Origin: Cladophialophora immunda
Lineage: Eukaryota > Ascomycota > Eurotiomycetes > Chaetothyriales > Herpotrichiellaceae
Direction: 5' to 3'
Assembly: GCF_000835495.1 (NCBI RefSeq)
Contig: NW_015622542.1
Coordinates: 6,881,936 to 6,945,935 of the forward strand
Length of the DNA: 64,000 nt
Within the stretch, counting starts at the first letter, position 1. Each line of letters starts with the position of its first letter. Of this stretch, positions 1-11,007 are shown in pieces. A model generated the notes under the pieces. The model saw only the letters and a program-made list of their open reading frames with translations. It made no database searches and was not told the origin of the DNA. The translations under genes and the position numbers were made by a program.

Positions 1-2278
1 CACAGGTCGATATCCGCGTCAGACGCAGGCAGATTGAGGCTTCCTCACCAGATGCCTGGTGTGTGAGGCGAAAGGGAGTCTGGCCGGTGCGGTTGAAGTT
101 GTCGTCGCGACGTGAGTCAAAGCAGGTACAGAAGTGGTGATCAATTGCACCTGGCAGCTTGTGCATTCACTTTGTCTGCGCAAAAGGGAAGTGGCTGGGG
201 ATAAAAGATCAACACCTGCGGATGACTGGTGGCAAAATGTGCAGCGCAGCTTCAGATCAGAGATCGATATCGGGCCAGCACCAAATGGGAAGGTCTCCCT
301 TGGACGCTCTTGAGATGGGCCTTGGTTCACCTGTTCATTGTCTGGATGTGACTTGGAACTTTTTGATGGATTCTCCTATTTCCAGAGCAGCCACATGAGG
401 TCAAATTGAGCAGCATCCAATGCTGAGACACTGGGACGAACTGCGACATTGACCAGCACTCTGACTGCTAACTGTTACGGCGAGTCATAGAAAGGCTGAA
501 TGCAAAATATACGGTGAAGCATTAGACTGGACACCCAAATTGGGTCGGGCTTGGCGTCTCCCGGCAACTCGGCTTCGTGTCTCATTTCCATTGACTCCGA
601 CTCTTTTTCTCCCAAGTACCGCTGGAATGAAGGAAGCACAGGTCATCGCTTGAAATAAGGTCCCTTTTCTCTACCCTACCGAGAGGGACAAACTGTGCTC
701 GGGCCTACAACAGGTATGGTTGTCGGATGACTCAAGATGAGGCGCTAAGAGTACACCACAGGCGTATGAGTGCTGCAAGTGCCATTCCAATACTCCATCT
801 CTCCTTGATCTCACTGAAAGAGACATCGGGCCGGCGTGGCTCTCCCTATCGAACTGCCCACAGCAGAGCTGAGCCTTGGTCATCTGGCTTTGTTCAATGT
901 CCCAGCGTTTTCCATCACAAACCAGCTTGAAAATGGAACTATATCATAACTTCAGTCCTGTGGACGTGAGTTCGAGAGATCCTCAGTCAGACCTTGGCTG
1001 CTCCAGTTTCTGGATATCGCTGTTTAAAGCTCAATAAGCCGAATTCCCTTCCCCAAATTGACAGGTTTGATGCATCTCACCCGGACCAAAGAGTCTCATT
1101 TCTGCGGGATATGTCATTGATGCATGCTCTCTGATACTCACCCTAACCTGCGAAGCAGATCTCCCACACACAGCCGTTCTCGTGATGCGATAAACCATTG
1201 ATACTCATGCATTTCTCCAGTATCGGCTCAATCACGCGTGTGTCTAGTCTGAAAGATCACTGCCACATCAGAGGTCGTATACGTCCACCAATGTGGTCTC
1301 CCTTGCAAATCCGTCTCCCTGTGACTGTCTCCCGTCGACTGTGCTAGATATACAGAGGCTGTGTTATTGGCGGACATGCATGTCTGGATCCGTTGTCAAT
1401 GTCACTGCACGCTAGACTATCTCCTCGCGGCGCACAGGGAACCAGGATTAGATTGTCAGATAGGATCGGAATTATTAGAATGTCCATGGCCTCTCATTAA
1501 ACATTACATGTACATTGTGTCTTGTCCCTTGGAAGCCCCCTTCACACTCTCGCTGGTATGCACCGAGGATAGCTGCGGGATATGCACTCGGGGTACACAC
1601 ATAGCAGAGGCATTGACACGAGCGGCGCGTACCAAGGTCCATATCCCACTCTCGACTGCAAACGGAGGAGTTTTCATCAGACGTCTCTCTCACTTCACTT
1701 CGTCCCTGATCCATAAGGTACGTTATCAGATCCACGCCTTCAACACCTCATATGCAGCATCACAAACGCACAACGGAGAACGCAGCCTCCTTGCCGCCGT
1801 GTGTCGTGAAATCGTCACATCGTTCAACGCCTCGTAACAACAAGAAGAAAGACGTCTATATGCACCTAATCCGGCCGACGCTCGTGTGTAGCAATAATCT
1901 ATGCAGGTCTGCGTTTCGTTTGTCGTGGTCATGGAAGAGCAAAGGGAACCCAGTAGTAGAAAAGGGAGTTTGTACAGCGGCAGGCTTGAATGAGTTGGTT
2001 GATGCGTTGAGCTTCGCATCTTCGCACCCGGGTACCACGCCGTTCTGGCGGATCAGGGGCTGAGAGTTGTACTGTCTGGCGTCTCCAAGAAGGCGAGCCG
2101 GGCGATTTGAGTTTCTTTCCGCAGAGACGTCCATGGACTGGATTCTTTGGCTTGACCGACCTCTTTAATCGATCGTGGTTCGCGGGGTGGCCTTCAGACT
2201 GGCCCCGGGAGACTTGTACCACTTCGGCCGGGAAATGTTGCGCGCTTGCCGAGTTCCTGTTTGGCAACGAGGTCGGCT
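1..2278. other. gene-poor left end
   Basis: No coding sequence could be supported here. The longest open frame (1361-1837, +) matches no family I recognise, has no exon continuation and overlaps open frames on the other strand. The stretch probably holds the 5' or 3' parts of a gene outside the window, plus the region downstream of the PAP2-type gene. Confidence 0.5.
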
Positions 2279-3905
2279 TCAAGCGGCATTCACCACGGCG
2301 GTCGTCTTCTCCGGCTCCCAGCCTTCCTTCTCTTTAATCCCCAACCCCGATGCCTTGGCCTGCCTTTCGGCCCCCAGCGGCACCTGGACAGGCTTGTGGA
2401 TCCTCACGCACCAGAGGAACCAATCCTCAACCACAAGCAGGTTGAGGAGTACATCGTTGAATTTCCAGCCCACGAAGCACACGATGGAGCCCGCAACCGC
2501 GTCGAGGATGAAATGGTTCGCGGTCGCGACAATGGCGGTCAGGATAGAGAAGGGGTACAAGAACCCGAGAGCAAGGCAGAGCATCCGCCGCGTGCTGGGC
2601 AGCCGGATGTGAGGGGCAAGGTTGGGGTGGGAGTTGTTGAAGAACGGAAGATGGACGATCTTCCAGGGCTGCGAGTGCTGGGGAGCAAGCGGGATCGTCA
2701 TGATGGTGACGCCGATCAGGAGGGAGTAGCCAAAGTGCAGCGAGGGCATTGCCGCTGGGTCCAGGAAAGTCTATTAGCATACATAACTTTTTGACTGACT
2801 GCCTTCCAGCTCGTCCATTCCCTGATTGATCCTTGGGGACGTAGGAGAGGATTTCGGACTCACCATATTGATTGCAGAACCGATTCTGCGTCCACACCGA
2901 ACTTGCGCCTTCTTTGCCATGCACGGTATCAACAAACCCGAAGCTCTTGGCGATCTCGGCCTGAGGCCCATCGTATTCAGGATCACTCAGCAATCGAGGC
3001 GGCATACACGGCCAGAGCGTGAAAACGACGAATGCAAGCAAGTTGCAGACTGCCATTGTCCGCCTGCGCGCCTCGTAGAGCCACGGTCCCGAAGGCGATC
3101 CTGCCGGTCCAACGTCGCTCCCATTTTCGCCTGACTGAGCAGCTGCGCGGCGTTGAATAAGACGGTTTCTGGTAATCGTGTAGTAGTACAGCCACACCAA
3201 GAAAGCGATGGTTCCTGGGATGTGAATAAAGCTGTACAGCCAATTGATACACATCATCAGGTGTGGATAGGACAGGAAGAACTTCTGGACGGGGAGTTCC
3301 CAGAAGATGTGCAGGCGCTGTTCGAGTTCGATCACCTGCAGCGCATGTCGGCGCGCAACGTGGACTGTACCTTCGACTAACGTGACGGCAGTGAATGCGC
3401 GGCCGAGCTGGTAGACCTGTTTCCCACAAATGTGTCAGAATGGAAGTTTCTTTGGACAGAAGCCTGGCCACATCTCCAGATTTTGACTGACCCAATATAT
3501 CAGAGCCCAATACCAGGCCTCTACCAAGAAGGGGAACTTGTGCAGTATTCTGCTCAGCAGTCTATGCCGGAAAACTGCTGTATTCGGTGTCTGGATCACC
3601 CTCCGGTACCCCAACACAGGTATCTTCACCTCCCGCTCCCGCCATTTGTCCTCTTGACTTGGTAACAGAGATGGGCTTAGTGATCTCTTTGATCGGGAGA
3701 TGTGGAGGTTTTCGACGTCGGCATCTGCGCCGCCGTCGACCGCGCGAGCGAGCGGAAGGTCAGGGACATCGTCGTCGTCTTCCTCGAACGAGAAGGTGAG
3801 AGGGCTCCGCGAGGACGAGAAGGAGTCTGGCGCACGGTTGATCCAGGCCCCGCCGAAGAGGAGGACTATGACGGCCAGCGGCTCAAGGTACGCGCCTGCG
3901 CCCAT
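2279..3905 (-). CDS. PAP2-superfamily inositolphosphotransferase-like membrane protein
   Basis: Three exons, complement of 2279-2754, 2864-3416 and 3492-3905, give 480 aa. Both introns have GT-AG ends and restore frame exactly. Exon 3 opens into AAMPSLHFGYSLL (His about 329), the C2 motif of PAP2 phosphatases/transferases, and HFILDAVAG (about 403-411) supplies the second His and the Asp of motif C3. LWPCMPPRLL before it is typical of the Aur1/Ipt1-like PAP2_3 group. Several hydrophobic segments surround these motifs (for example WLYSFIHIPGTIAFLVWLYY). The N-terminal 100 residues carry an acidic low-complexity stretch (EEDDDDVPDLP). Family members move phosphoryl-headgroups between lipids in Golgi/ER membranes; which lipid is used here cannot be told from sequence. 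The start is the only ATG that opens the long first exon. Confidence 0.88.
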
Positions 3906-5647
3906 TGCGAGGACGGTTTCTCTTCGTCTCTGCTGGCTGGTTTCCTTGCTTTGGCTGTTCGTCTATTGCCGTCTTCTTTGCTCCTGATGTCTGCCTAGTA
4001 TTCTTTCTTTGCGTCACGGACACGGAGACAATCCCGATGGGCAAGGGTCAGCTATTCAGGAAGAAAGCAGGAAGAATCTCACACAACCAGATACGCGGGA
4101 CAAAAGTGAATATGTATGGGCCGGGGAGGGCACAGGCATCTCACGGACGAACCGGGTACCAGACTAAAGAGCAAGGCAGCACAGGGTACATAGCATGGCC
4201 AGCCACCGCATTACCTCTCGAACGGGCAAAGCTGTCGGTACCATCTCCCTCCCACTGGAGCTCCTATGAGTAAGGCAAGGTCCATTCCGGCCACCACCGA
4301 GGCTCTGAGCTAGGGATCAGAGTTTCGAGAGGCGATTTAGTCAACGGTCATCGCTGGAAGAATAGCTGAGCTCACTGGCTTCCCGCCGGTGTATAGGTCA
4401 GCAGATTCCATTGCGGACCAGAGAAGAGATAGGAACGAGCGAATGGACAGTGGACAAGGCGCACCCAGCTGTGGGGATCAAAGCGACGGTGTGGGAGTGG
4501 GTGACAAGGCTTGCCTGTATCAAGTAATCAGGCACGCATCCGAGTTCCGGCAGCTGCATGCATTATTGGGACTTGTACAAGTTCCAAGAGGCATTTGTCG
4601 TGTGCCCAACATGTGAGCATTGCTTTGCCTGGGCCCCTGCAGCTGAAGCGTTCATTTGGATTCGTCCGCTAACGGCTCGGCTGTTGGACTCGGGGCGTTT
4701 ACTCGTGCTAATGCCCGGTATAAGTTGTTCTTGTATTACTTCGGTAAAGTGAAGTCGAAAGAGACATGCGGTACGGCGAAGAAACATCATGCGATTTCGT
4801 CATTGGCAAAGAATAGGTTTATTCCCGCATCTTCCGCCCCGCTCTTTTACGCCGGTCTACAAGTGCCTGACACTTCGACAGTGTATCACACTGGACTCCA
4901 AAAGAGTACCTCGTATGGTGACAACAATCCTCGACACTTCTCCCTTGTTCTTTTCCCAAGCCCTAATCGCGTTACACAGCGTACAGTATCGTTACCGTGC
5001 CCTCCTTATGCAAAAGCTAACAGGGCCGGAAGCTTTTCACAAGCTCATCATCCTGGACCCCAAACATCCGGGCGTCCCGGTAGCGTCGAGTCACGGGATT
5101 TCGTGGCATCATCCTCCGATCTCCCTCCTCCTATTGGCTGCTCTACCGGAGCCTCGCCAACATCTCGGCGCGAGGTAAAGACCCGGCATCTGGCCGAAGA
5201 AGTGATACACTTTCTTTGTCGGCGTACACTATCTTCCTCGTTCTGGCTCTGGCTTGGTGTTGTGTCGCGCGGATGGAGAGCTGGTCGACTTGGCCGTGTT
5301 TTGCTGACCATGGCTGCTATTAATGAGCGAGTGGACTGGATGCCGCGCTGAACTATCGGATCCATCGCTGGCATCCTTCTGTCCTCTCGTCAGCACGGCG
5401 CACCTCCAACGCCGTGTCGACATCGCAGATCTTGATCGCGGGAGAATCCATCGCTTTTCGGCTGTGATCCCAGAACCGATACTCTGGAGAAAGGTGAAGA
5501 GGAGCCAGATGCTGTAGTTTGCTGGTTCTCCCAAGCCTATGCGAGTCTCGTCCTCTCTGGAGGATCTCGCATAGCTGAATGATCTGAATGTTGATGTCGT
5601 TCGACCGTAGGCCAAGAGTGCTCGTGGATTCAGGAACCGACTCGTCT
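3906..5647. other. intergenic region, no supported gene
   Basis: About 1.7 kb between the PAP2-type gene and RCL1. Open frames exist on both strands (the largest at 4656-5351, +), but none shows a recognisable domain or a consistent exon structure. Since the PAP2-type gene is transcribed leftward from 3905, its promoter lies at the left end of this stretch. Confidence 0.5.
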
Positions 5648-6871
5648 TCAACCAATTTTTCGCCCGACATTGCCAACTCCTCTACCCACAATGCTGACCA
5701 AGAGCTGCCCTGCTCCCTTCTCGCCTTCAACATCCCTGATCCCCCACCCTGCCGAGCCAAAAGCATTGAGATCTCTCGCTAGTTGAATCGTACGCTCGTT
5801 GGCCATCACATCTCGCCCCACCTGGATTCTGCCGACGTCCTCAGATCCCATGGTCATCAGGGTGAAGACAGTCTCGAGAGCTTCCAGACTCACACAGCCA
5901 CCTCTCTCAATGCTCTCGAGGAGTTGGAATGCGCTCATCCGCCCAACATCTTCCGGTGGCTTGCCTCCCTCTGGCGGACTCGATGAGTCTGCGGAATATA
6001 GACACCCAGTCGAAGTCTCCGCCACGAGCGACAGTCCAAACCCGAGCCCGACCTTCCTTTTGGCGCCTGGATTGTCCTTTGTCGGCGCAGGCATTAGACT
6101 AGCACTGCTGACGTCCGAAAAAATATAAATGTCGCCTGCGAACTGATTCAACACACCCCTCGCTGCCTCAATCATTCTTGCATTATTCTGGCCACTGACG
6201 CCCGTCGAATAAGCCACGCCTCGGATCTTCTTCACTCTCCCTGGATTGAGCATGTGTAAAGTCTTGGGCAGCCGCACTTGGTGGCCAAACACCAACTGCA
6301 CCTCTCCCGCGCCGCCCAGGCCTCTAGGGCCAGGGTTGGACCGCTTTAAAATCCTCAGCTCGATATCCCTCTCGATGCCGAACCTCGCGTAAAGCGGTAA
6401 AATCGCAGTCCTGACGGAATCCACGCTCATATCCCCCCACGTTTCTGGGGTAGAGCTCGTGATCACGCCGGGGCCGGTGAACATGATGTTGAACTTGGCC
6501 TTGCTGAACGGCGCAAGCAAGCACATCGGCATCAGGAAGTAGGCCAGCCCCCGAGTATTCGTGGCGGGGATCTCGTGTCTTAACACTCCTGAGACGCCGT
6601 CCGCTCCACTGCCCGGCGCCGACCCAGTAATCAACCCCGGTTTGTACAGCAGCACCGTGCCCGTGTATGAGATTTCAATGTGCGAGCCATTGGTGACCGC
6701 TTCGAGAAGTCTCAGGAAGGAGATCTCGTGAGGCGCAAGGCCAGGGTTGGTTGGTGAGTTGGGGCGGATCTGATCGATGCGGATCGGGCGACCGAGCAAC
6801 GTGGACAAAATCAGGCGTGAGGTCAGAGATTTGTGCGAGGAAAATCGGAGGGGAGGTTGGGAGGTCGACAT
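5648..6871 (-). CDS. rcl1: RNA 3'-terminal phosphate cyclase-like protein Rcl1
   Basis: A single-exon gene of 407 aa. It matches the Rcl1 family along its whole length: an N-terminal block with GRPIRIDQIRPNSPTNPGL, then LRLLEAVTNGSHIEISYTGT, LAPFSKAKFNIMFTG, a GGAGEVQLVFG block, GVAYSTGVS and a C-terminal GSEDVGRIQVGRD. Rcl1 is a nucleolar protein related to RNA cyclases but lacking cyclase activity. It works with Bms1 in the small-subunit processome during pre-18S rRNA processing. The family is about 370-400 aa long, so this gene is complete, and its C terminus lines up with the end of yeast Rcl1. It diverges from BNA1. A Ser/Pro-rich insertion near residues 295-310 is an ordinary fungal difference. 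Confidence 0.95.
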   Translation of the reverse strand: MSTSQPPLRFSSHKSLTSRLILSTLLGRPIRIDQIRPNSPTNPGLAPHEISFLRLLEAVTNGSHIEISYTGTVLLYKPGLITGSAPGSGADGVSGVLRHEIPATNTRGLAYFLMPMCLLAPFSKAKFNIMFTGPGVITSSTPETWGDMSVDSVRTAILPLYARFGIERDIELRILKRSNPGPRGLGGAGEVQLVFGHQVRLPKTLHMLNPGRVKKIRGVAYSTGVSGQNNARMIEAARGVLNQFAGDIYIFSDVSSASLMPAPTKDNPGAKRKVGLGFGLSLVAETSTGCLYSADSSSPPEGGKPPEDVGRMSAFQLLESIERGGCVSLEALETVFTLMTMGSEDVGRIQVGRDVMANERTIQLARDLNAFGSAGWGIRDVEGEKGAGQLLVSIVGRGVGNVGRKIG

Positions 6872-7330
6872 TATGGTATAGAAGAGAGAAAATACCAGGC
6901 GTCAGCGCATGTTATGTGTGAATGCGACTCTATTTGTGCCTGCGCTTGAGAATCGGCATTCTACGTTGGAAAAGTCGAAACATGTTCGCTTCTCCGCAGC
7001 ACACAAATTTTTCTCCGCATCGGAATCAGTCCAGTCTAGGTTCACATGCCGCTTTTGGCCTCTGGAGTGCATGATGCGATGCATCGACTTGACGTTGATC
7101 CTCTTCATTTGACTTTCCGCAGTTGACAGAGTCGCGGGCCGCCATCTCTTCTGCCTCTCTACATTTGTAAGTCAGGAACATAGCCGCGCTCAATGAAGAC
7201 CGTTAGGAGTTTGCACAAATATCCTCCAGTCCGCTGTACACAAGTCAGGCCTTTCGCTGCTGCTACAACATTGCGCAAACATCCATTCCACCTCAGACTG
7301 ACGCAGTTCCCATCTAGAAGCCAATCCACC
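6872..7330. promoter_or_regulatory. divergent promoter of rcl1 and bna1, with probable 5'UTR intron
   Basis: The two genes are transcribed away from each other from this region. On the + strand a consensus donor GTAAGT at 7167 is followed by a CTGAC branch-like motif at 7298 and AG acceptors at 7306 and 7317, just before the CCACCATGG context of the bna1 start. Splicing would remove an upstream in-frame ATG at 7193. No core promoter element is clear enough to name. Confidence 0.45.
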
Positions 7331-7966
7331 ATGGCTGCCGCGTTGAATCTCCCTAAATGGTACCAAGAACATTTCAGTAGTTCTAACATTGTCCCGACCC
7401 CCGCTGACTCGTTTTCCAGGCTCAAGGACAACTCGCATCTCCTCAAGCCACCCATCAACAACTACTGCGTCTATGCCCCCTCGGCCTCTACCGGTGGTCT
7501 GACTGTCATGGTTGTGGGTGGCCCAAATGCTCGAACAGACTACCACATCAACACTACACCCGAGTTCTTTTACCAGCATAAAGGCTCCATGCTGCTGAAG
7601 ACCATGGACACCTCAACCACACCACACACGCCCGTTGACATTCCCATCCACGAGAACTCGATGTTCCTCCTACCCCCCAACACCCCTCATAACCCTGTCC
7701 GATTCGCGGATACCGTGGGTGTTGTACTGGAACAACCTCGACCGGAAGACTCTGTTGACACGCTGAGGTGGTATTGCAAAAATTGTCATAACGTTGTTCA
7801 TGAGGCAAGCTTTCACCTCACAGACTTGGGCACGCAGATCAAGGAAGGTGTGCTGGCGTTTGAGAATGATATGGACGCCCGGACATGTAAGAACTGTCGC
7901 ACGGTTGCAACATCAAAACCGGCACCAGGTGAGATTCAACAGCCTCCAAGATTCCCAGATGAATGA
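7331..7966 (+). CDS. bna1: 3-hydroxyanthranilate 3,4-dioxygenase (Bna1)
   Basis: The best model joins 7331-7359 and 7420-7966, giving 191 aa, the usual family length. The enzyme opens the ring of 3-hydroxyanthranilate in the cytosolic kynurenine route to NAD. Metal-ligand residues are seen in YHINTTPEFFYQ (His, Glu) and PNTPHNPVRF (His). Two C-terminal CxxC pairs, WYCKNC and RTCKNC, form the second iron site found in many microbial forms. The 60-nt intron has no stop and is a multiple of three, so the unspliced frame stays open; splicing recreates KWLKDNSHLLKPP, as in relatives. I chose ATG 7331 because it sits in CCACCATGG and begins the conserved protein. An in-frame ATG at 7193 would add 46 basic residues resembling a mitochondrial presequence. 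The stop lies 17 bp from the msh1 stop, tail to tail. Confidence 0.93.
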   Translation: MAAALNLPKWYQEHFSSSNIVPTPADSFSRLKDNSHLLKPPINNYCVYAPSASTGGLTVMVVGGPNARTDYHINTTPEFFYQHKGSMLLKTMDTSTTPHTPVDIPIHENSMFLLPPNTPHNPVRFADTVGVVLEQPRPEDSVDTLRWYCKNCHNVVHEASFHLTDLGTQIKEGVLAFENDMDARTCKNCRTVATSKPAPGEIQQPPRFPDE

Positions 7967-7983
7967 GGAATTCATATCGATGG

Positions 7984-10900
7984 TCATCCAGTCGCAGCCA
8001 TCAAGGTCTTTTCCCTTTCTTCTGCTACATCTGCTGGAGGCAGTTCTTGTACCTTACCCTTAGCCGCCGTGATCTGTCGCAGAACATCTTCTGCAATTTT
8101 GAGTGCTGCTGGAGGCAGTCCCGCCAATTTTGCAACCTTCAACGCATGGGAGTGTCTATTGATGCCCTTCTTCAATCGGTGCAAAAACATGAATGATCCA
8201 TGCTCGTCCTCAAGCACATCAGTACAGTAGCAGCCAAGTTTTGACCAGCTCCGTGTCATGTCTGCAAGGGCATGAAAATGGGTTGCGAAAAGTGTCCGGC
8301 ACTTGTTGATATGATACAGGTGATACAAACTCGCGTACCCAACAGCCGTACCGTCTTCAGGAGTCGTGCCCCTCCCTACTTCGTCCATGATCACAAATGA
8401 CTTCGGTGTGGCGTGCTTCAAAATGGCTGCGGTCTCCAGCATCTCCACCATGAAGGTAGATTGATCTCGAAATAAGTCATCCGCAGCTCCTATCCGGCTG
8501 AAAATCTGGTCGACAAGCCCGATCTCAGCATGGACAGCTGGCACGTACGAGCCCGCCTGAGCAAGGATTGTAAGCAGAGCATTTTGTCGGAGAAATGTGC
8601 TCTTTCCCCCCATGTTGGGCCCTGTTACCAGCCATATTCGCTCGTTCTGGTCCAGGACGAGATTGTTGCTGACAAAAGACCTGCCTTGCTCTTCCAGTCC
8701 TTCCTTGACGGTAGGGTGCCGGCCCCCGATGACTTTGTGCTCCGTCCCATTGTTCAGGATAGGTCGAACCCATGATTGCTCCCTCGCGAGGAGAGAAAAG
8801 CCACTTGCGACATCTAGTTCGTCCATGACTGCCGCATTGCGCCGTAGTGTCACCAGGTTCTTGATGACAAGCTCCCTCAGTGTTGCAAAGATTCTTTTTT
8901 CTTCATCTCGGATGTTGAGAACCGCTTGATCGATTCGACGGCCCAGCCGTGTCCAGTCACTCAGATAGAAGGAGCGAGTACTTTTTGAAGATGAGACCAT
9001 TTTGGCGTGGAGCGATTCCAACTTCTCTCGATTGAAGCCTGTAGCGCTGCGGATATGGCAAATGTGGCCGAGGCCAGGTGTGGACTTGAGGATCAAAGTC
9101 GGCGCAGATAATTCCTCTCGCAGTCTATTCGCCAGGCTGACTTTCTCTGTTTGCAGGGAGTCCAGGTCTTCATGTAGCCGAAGCAACGCTTCGCTGGCAT
9201 TGCGACGCATTATCCATGGTTCCTCGAGTTCAATCTCATCCTTCTTCTGGTCTTCCGACTTGGTCCGTGTTCTCACGGCTTTAGGCAACAACTCCAGTTC
9301 TTCTGGAGCACTCTGCAGAACGACATCATGTGCCATGGCTGCTACACTTGCCGCTTCGTCTTCTTCAAGGCGATGCTTTTGCATGAGACCTTGCTCGTCA
9401 ATGGCAGAAGATATCAGAGCCTGAAGCTCAGCCGGACCTTGCAATTCAAAACGTCGCAAAAGCTTTCGGAGAGGTAGTACGACATTCGCTTGATCCAAGC
9501 CATTGGTTTCTGCAACGTTCAAGTCTTGCTCTAATGACTGCAGAAGATCATTCGTTGCGACGGTCTCGGCGATAGCGCTCGCTAGCGATAGCATGTCGTC
9601 AGCATCTCCTTTGTTCAGTGCAAATTTCTGAACGATACGTTGGACATCGAATGTTCGTCGAAGTCGAAAGATTAAAGACTCCGTGAGTTCCTCGTTCTCG
9701 ACGAATACCGACACTAGGTCAAGTCGATCATTGATTTCACTCAGGGAAGCTGATGGAGATGTGAGGCGGTCTCGGAGAAGGCGAGCACCACTTTTAGTTG
9801 AAGTCCTCTTGACAGCATGGAACAAGCTTCCTTTCCCAAGGCCGTCTCGTGCAGTTTCCAAGATCTCCAGGCCCCTTAGACTGTTACGATCGATGTTCAA
9901 GATAGCCTGGAGTTCCCGTTGACGTGGAGGTTGCAAACGAAGCTGTACACCTTGGAGGCGGTGGCGGACATAGTCCAAGAGTCGGTGCCCAGCACATTTT
10001 TCTGCTGTGCTGAAAATCTCGTCTGAACCTATAGCCACAGGGGACTCGAGCATCTGGTTCCATTCGGTCATGGAAACAAAGTCGCTCTCCGTCTTGTGCA
10101 ACGTAAGAAGTCGATGGTCATGCCCAACGATTTTCTGCACCTCATCGCGAATTTCCTCGGAGATGTCAGAGGGCATAACGATCTCGCGCGGGTCAATTCT
10201 AGTCAACGCCGACGACAATGAGCCGCGACCTGTGGTCTGCGTGTAGAAATCACCTGTAGATAAATCCAACCAAGCAAGACCGATCTTCTGCTCGCGCTCG
10301 GGGTCTGAAGCTTCGGAGGTGCTACCACTGCTTGGTTCGATCACGACAGGGTCCGGGTTAATCGATAGCAGGAAGTTGTACTCGTATGGGTCCAGGAACT
10401 TCTCATCAATCAGTGTACCCGGGGTAATCACTCTTGTCACACGACGGTCGTGCTTGAGGCCACCAGATTTGACCTTGCCAGAGACCTGGATCAAAAATTC
10501 TTCGCATATAGCAACATATTTGTTGAGATCTTGCACAAGCATTTTCAAGAACCTGTCCAACTGAAAAAAGGGAAAGCCAGCCATTGCAACGGGACCAAGC
10601 TTGGTCTGCTTGTGGCCGACCTTGAGATTGAGGAGAGGCCCGTATTCTTCCGCCTGCTCGAAGTACAATTCATAGAAATTGCCGACCCTCGTGAGCAGGA
10701 CGCAGTTGTCGAACTTGGCCATGTTGGACTTGGCACCCTGGAGCACCGTCGGATACTGGGGCTCATCATCGGCGGGTAGGTCGGGGAGAGCCTCAGCCTG
10801 GATCGTGCCTTGTTGTAGCTCTTTCACCTTCCTCCTTGACACCGATTTTGCTCCTCTCCGCTGATCTTGACCAAGGCGCCATGGCTTGACGGTAGGTTTT

Positions 10901-11007
10901 ATGGTCTCTCGATGCTGACTGTGAGGTATCAGGAGCGGCCTTGGGCGAACGATGCTCTCTAGCAATCGGAGGTCTCGGCCATGGAGTGATTGAACGAACG
11001 GCCGCAT
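7984..11007 (-). CDS. msh1: mitochondrial DNA mismatch repair protein Msh1 (MutS homologue)
   Basis: An uninterrupted 1007-aa frame. After a basic leader of about 70 residues comes the MutS domain I with GNFYELYFEQAEEYGP, which carries the Phe-x-Glu mismatch-reading motif, then the connector, lever and clamp regions. The C-terminal ATPase follows, with Walker A GPNMGGKST at about 796, Walker B FVIMDEVGRGTTPEDG and the helix-turn-helix end. The Msh1 branch is recognised by the pairing of an MSH-type domain I with an Arg-rich, acid-poor N terminus fit for mitochondrial import. Msh1 maintains mitochondrial DNA by repairing mismatches and limiting rearrangement. Family length is about 960-1050 aa, so it is complete. 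The start is the first ATG of the open frame. Confidence 0.95.
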   Translation of the reverse strand: MRPFVQSLHGRDLRLLESIVRPRPLLIPHSQHRETIKPTVKPWRLGQDQRRGAKSVSRRKVKELQQGTIQAEALPDLPADDEPQYPTVLQGAKSNMAKFDNCVLLTRVGNFYELYFEQAEEYGPLLNLKVGHKQTKLGPVAMAGFPFFQLDRFLKMLVQDLNKYVAICEEFLIQVSGKVKSGGLKHDRRVTRVITPGTLIDEKFLDPYEYNFLLSINPDPVVIEPSSGSTSEASDPEREQKIGLAWLDLSTGDFYTQTTGRGSLSSALTRIDPREIVMPSDISEEIRDEVQKIVGHDHRLLTLHKTESDFVSMTEWNQMLESPVAIGSDEIFSTAEKCAGHRLLDYVRHRLQGVQLRLQPPRQRELQAILNIDRNSLRGLEILETARDGLGKGSLFHAVKRTSTKSGARLLRDRLTSPSASLSEINDRLDLVSVFVENEELTESLIFRLRRTFDVQRIVQKFALNKGDADDMLSLASAIAETVATNDLLQSLEQDLNVAETNGLDQANVVLPLRKLLRRFELQGPAELQALISSAIDEQGLMQKHRLEEDEAASVAAMAHDVVLQSAPEELELLPKAVRTRTKSEDQKKDEIELEEPWIMRRNASEALLRLHEDLDSLQTEKVSLANRLREELSAPTLILKSTPGLGHICHIRSATGFNREKLESLHAKMVSSSKSTRSFYLSDWTRLGRRIDQAVLNIRDEEKRIFATLRELVIKNLVTLRRNAAVMDELDVASGFSLLAREQSWVRPILNNGTEHKVIGGRHPTVKEGLEEQGRSFVSNNLVLDQNERIWLVTGPNMGGKSTFLRQNALLTILAQAGSYVPAVHAEIGLVDQIFSRIGAADDLFRDQSTFMVEMLETAAILKHATPKSFVIMDEVGRGTTPEDGTAVGYASLYHLYHINKCRTLFATHFHALADMTRSWSKLGCYCTDVLEDEHGSFMFLHRLKKGINRHSHALKVAKLAGLPPAALKIAEDVLRQITAAKGKVQELPPADVAEEREKTLMAATG

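Noticed and set aside
1361..1837. 158-codon open frame on the + strand
   Set aside because: No recognisable domain, odd Cys/His-rich composition, overlapping frames on the other strand and no exon partners.
4656..5351. 231-codon open frame upstream of rcl1's end
   Set aside because: Low-complexity Ser/Arg/Pro text with no motif; length alone is not enough in GC-rich DNA.
5229..5670. Small minus-strand frame just after rcl1 (MSGEKLVEDESVPES)
   Set aside because: Would overlap the rcl1 stop, has no family match and a competing frame across the same bases.
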